From positions 62,001 through 126,000 of the forward strand of contig CAVUEP010000015.1 in NCBI GenBank assembly GCA_963740395.1: a DNA stretch of 64,000 bases, given 5' to 3'. This DNA is from CADEEN01 sp963740395 (GTDB lineage Bacteria > Pseudomonadota > Gammaproteobacteria > Burkholderiales > Burkholderiaceae_C). Shown one piece after another: positions 62,265 to 64,000 of this stretch (the first letter of the stretch is position 1; each line of letters begins with the position of its first letter). The translations under genes and the position numbers were made by a program. The notes beneath the pieces were generated by a model that searched no databases, was not told the origin of the DNA, and saw only the letters and a list, made by a program, of their open reading frames with translations.

Positions 62265-63319
62265 ATGCACCCCGTGGCAAGGACGATCGTGATGATCCAT
62301 CCCGGTGGCCTTGGCGATGTGCTTCTTGGCCGTCCCGGCCATGAGTCGTTTGCGCACCCGCTTCCCCAGTCATCGACTGGTGCTCTGTGCAGAGGAGCAG
62401 GTGCTGAGCTGCTTCTTGCATGTGGGCTCATTGATGACTGGACCTCTGTGCAGGGGCGGGCCTGCGCAGACTTGTTTGCCGGTGCGGAGGCAGTCAGGGG
62501 TCAGCTACAGACATGGCTGGAGGACTGCGATCTTGCCATTGGCTGGATGGAGGATCTCGATGGCAAGTTAAGTGAGACACTCAAGGCAGCTCGGTGTCCG
62601 AGAGGTGATCGTGAGGTCTCCGTTCTCGACTGTGATTCAGGCGACACATCAACGTGACCGGTTTCTTGAAGCGATCGATGAAGCACCGTCTGACGGTGAG
62701 GAAGATCACCGGTTGACGGTGACGGAACCGCTCCTCGATCTCGGACGAGCCTGTCTTGACGCGGCAGGTCTCTCACTCGGACAGCCTCTCGCTATCATCC
62801 ATCCAGGGAGCGGGAGTGCCCATAAGTGTGTGGCACCGAAGATTCTTGCGTCTGTCGTTGCCACGCTTCAGATTTCCGGGGCGGTCCCGGTGATTCTCGA
62901 AGGGCCGGCAGACCGGGAGCCGGTCGAGCGACTACTCCAGTCATGCGAAAACCCACCGATCGTCCTGAGGGGCCTCGATGTTCTCACCGTCGCCGGGGTG
63001 CTTGCTCAGGCACGGCTCTTTGTCGGGCAGGACTCGGGCGTTACCCATTTGGCTGGGCTAATGGGGGTGCGTACGGTTGCTCTGTTTGGGCCGACTGATC
63101 CCGCTCGCTGGGCTCCCCGTGGCACCCATGTTACTGTGGTGCAGGGCGCAGCCTTGCCTCTGCCGATCATGGGACGACGTCAGCCGCTGCGAGGAGAAAC
63201 CTTGTCTCGAGATATCGCAGGACCATCTCGTGACACTCTGTCTTGCACGTCTCAAGGAGGCCGCGGTCCGACAGAAAATCCCCTCCGGCTGCCTTGTCAC
63301 TGACTATCCCGTATGCTAG
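62265..63319 (+). CDS. Family 9 glycosyltransferase (heptosyltransferase-like), several frameshifts
   Basis: A GT9 protein of about 350 residues. It has the N-terminal IVMIHPGGLGDVLL, the middle PLAIIHPGSGSAHKCVAPKI, the nucleotide-binding LFVGQDSGVTHLAGLMGVRT and VALFGPTDPARWAPRG, and a C-terminal CLEISQDHLVTLCLARLKEA. Reading frames change near 62,330, 62,400, 62,575 and 63,150. GT9 enzymes build lipopolysaccharide core or other surface glycans. The acceptor sugar is unknown. Confidence 0.82.
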
Positions 63320-63369
63320 AGTGACCAGTTCGTTTTCCCTTTCATTGGTAAGGACTTAGGAGTTTTTTC

Positions 63370-64000
63370 TTGTCCAGCGGGGTCGTTCAGGAAAAGGTCA
63401 CCAGCGCGCTCCTCGGAGCGCTCAACGGAGCCAAAAAGAAGGGCCAACTGAAGACGGAAGCCTGGCCTCAACTGAGTCTGGATGCTCCCAAACGGCCTGA
63501 ATGGGGAGACTTAGCCTCAACGGTCGCCATGTCTCTCGCGGCGTCCGAGCAACGAGCCCCCCACGATATTGCCCAAATTATCATCGACAATCTCTCCCCA
63601 GCGCGAACAACTCTTCGACCGAGTCGAGATCGTCAGGCCTGGGTTCCTCAACCTCACGCTCAAGCCGGCCATCTGGCAGGAAGTGCTCAGAGAAATCGAG
63701 AGCGCAAGGATCAGCCTACGGACGAGCCGAGCTGGGGCAGCGACGTCGAGTCTTGGTGGAGTATGTGAGCGCGAATCCGACCGGCCCGTTGCATGTGGGA
63801 CATGGGCGTGGCGCGGCGGTCGGGCAGGCGGTCGCAAACTATGCTCAAGGCGGTCGGGTATGACGTCGTGAGTGAGTACTATGTCAACGACGCCGGCCGG
63901 CAGATGAAATTGTTGGGGGCCTCCGTCTACGCACGGTATGAGGAGTTGTCGAACCGGCCGGTAGAGTTTCCGTCGGAAGGATATCACGGGGCCTACATCA
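63370..64000 (+). CDS. argS: Arginyl-tRNA synthetase, 5' part, several frameshifts
   Basis: N-terminal part of ArgS, a class I synthetase, running off the window. The TTG start at 63,370 has TTAGGAG 7 bases upstream. Segments: SGVVQEKVTSALLGALNGAK, then EQLFDRVEIVRPGFLNLTLK, then the catalytic LVEYVSANPTGPLHVGHGRG with the class I HIGH variant HVGH, then KAVGYDVVSEYYVNDAGRQM. Frame changes near 63,600, 63,730 and 63,845 are probably indel errors in an essential gene. Confidence 0.9.

Noticed and set aside
54305..64000. Horizontal transfer of a Nitrospira respiratory island into the Burkholderiales chromosome
   Set aside because: The block contains argS and mobA, has no mobility genes or att repeats at its edge, and has a different indel error rate. 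An assembly chimera explains it better.

Overview
The window joins DNA from two unrelated bacteria. Positions 1 to about 54,300 are very GC-rich and read as a betaproteobacterium of the Burkholderiales. The gene order hflK-hflX-hfq-der-bamB-yfgM-hisS-ispG-rodZ-pilF-rlmN-ndk is typical of that order, and nearly all genes run on the minus strand. From about 54,300 to the end, GC falls, all large genes run on the plus strand with strong AGGAGG-type ribosome binding sites, and the content fits Nitrospira: a cytochrome bd-like oxidase, several c-type cytochromes, a nitrite-oxidoreductase-gamma-like haem protein, mobA and argS. I read the boundary as an assembly chimera, not as gene transfer.

Layout. 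1-27.5 kb: core functions on the minus strand, covering membrane protease control (HflK), GTPases (HflX, Der), outer-membrane assembly (BamB, BamD), translation and tRNA/rRNA modification (HisS, RlmN, RluB, RluD), isoprenoids (IspG), cell shape and pili (RodZ, PilF), chromosome segregation (ScpB), a DinG/YoaA-type helicase, ZapE and the 2-oxoglutarate dehydrogenase genes sucA-sucB-lpdA. 28-33 kb: an etfB-etfA-acyl-CoA dehydrogenase-nitronate monooxygenase run that feeds electrons from acyl-CoA oxidation into ETF, with a TetR-like palindrome upstream. 33-34.7 kb: an MFS transporter and tRNA-Leu(UAA). 34.7-45 kb: accessory genes (lipoproteins, GNAT acetyltransferases, three GFA-family genes, a serine hydrolase, a TrpF paralogue, a thioesterase, a methyltransferase).

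45.2-54.3 kb: a chromosomal-integron cassette array read on the minus strand, with 14 attC sites and 14 cassettes (the last cut off by the junction). The distal attC is interrupted by an IS110/IS1111-type insertion sequence. Cassettes encode GNATs, small membrane proteins, a BLUF blue-light sensor, a CopD-like protein, a lipoprotein, a pentapeptide-repeat protein, a VOC protein, a RibD/DHFR-like protein and one near-perfectly duplicated cassette. The integrase should lie at the high-coordinate side, exactly where the sequence switches to Nitrospira, so it is missing from this window.

54.3-64 kb: the Nitrospira part carries a truncated formylglycine-generating-enzyme domain, three tiny membrane-protein genes, a bd-like oxidase with partner cytochromes c, a large haem c/haem b protein, a strong terminator, then mobA, a family 9 glycosyltransferase and the start of argS. 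Most of these genes are split by single-base frameshifts (about 17 in 9.7 kb, against about 8 in the left 54 kb), which points to error-prone long reads at different coverage for the two sources.
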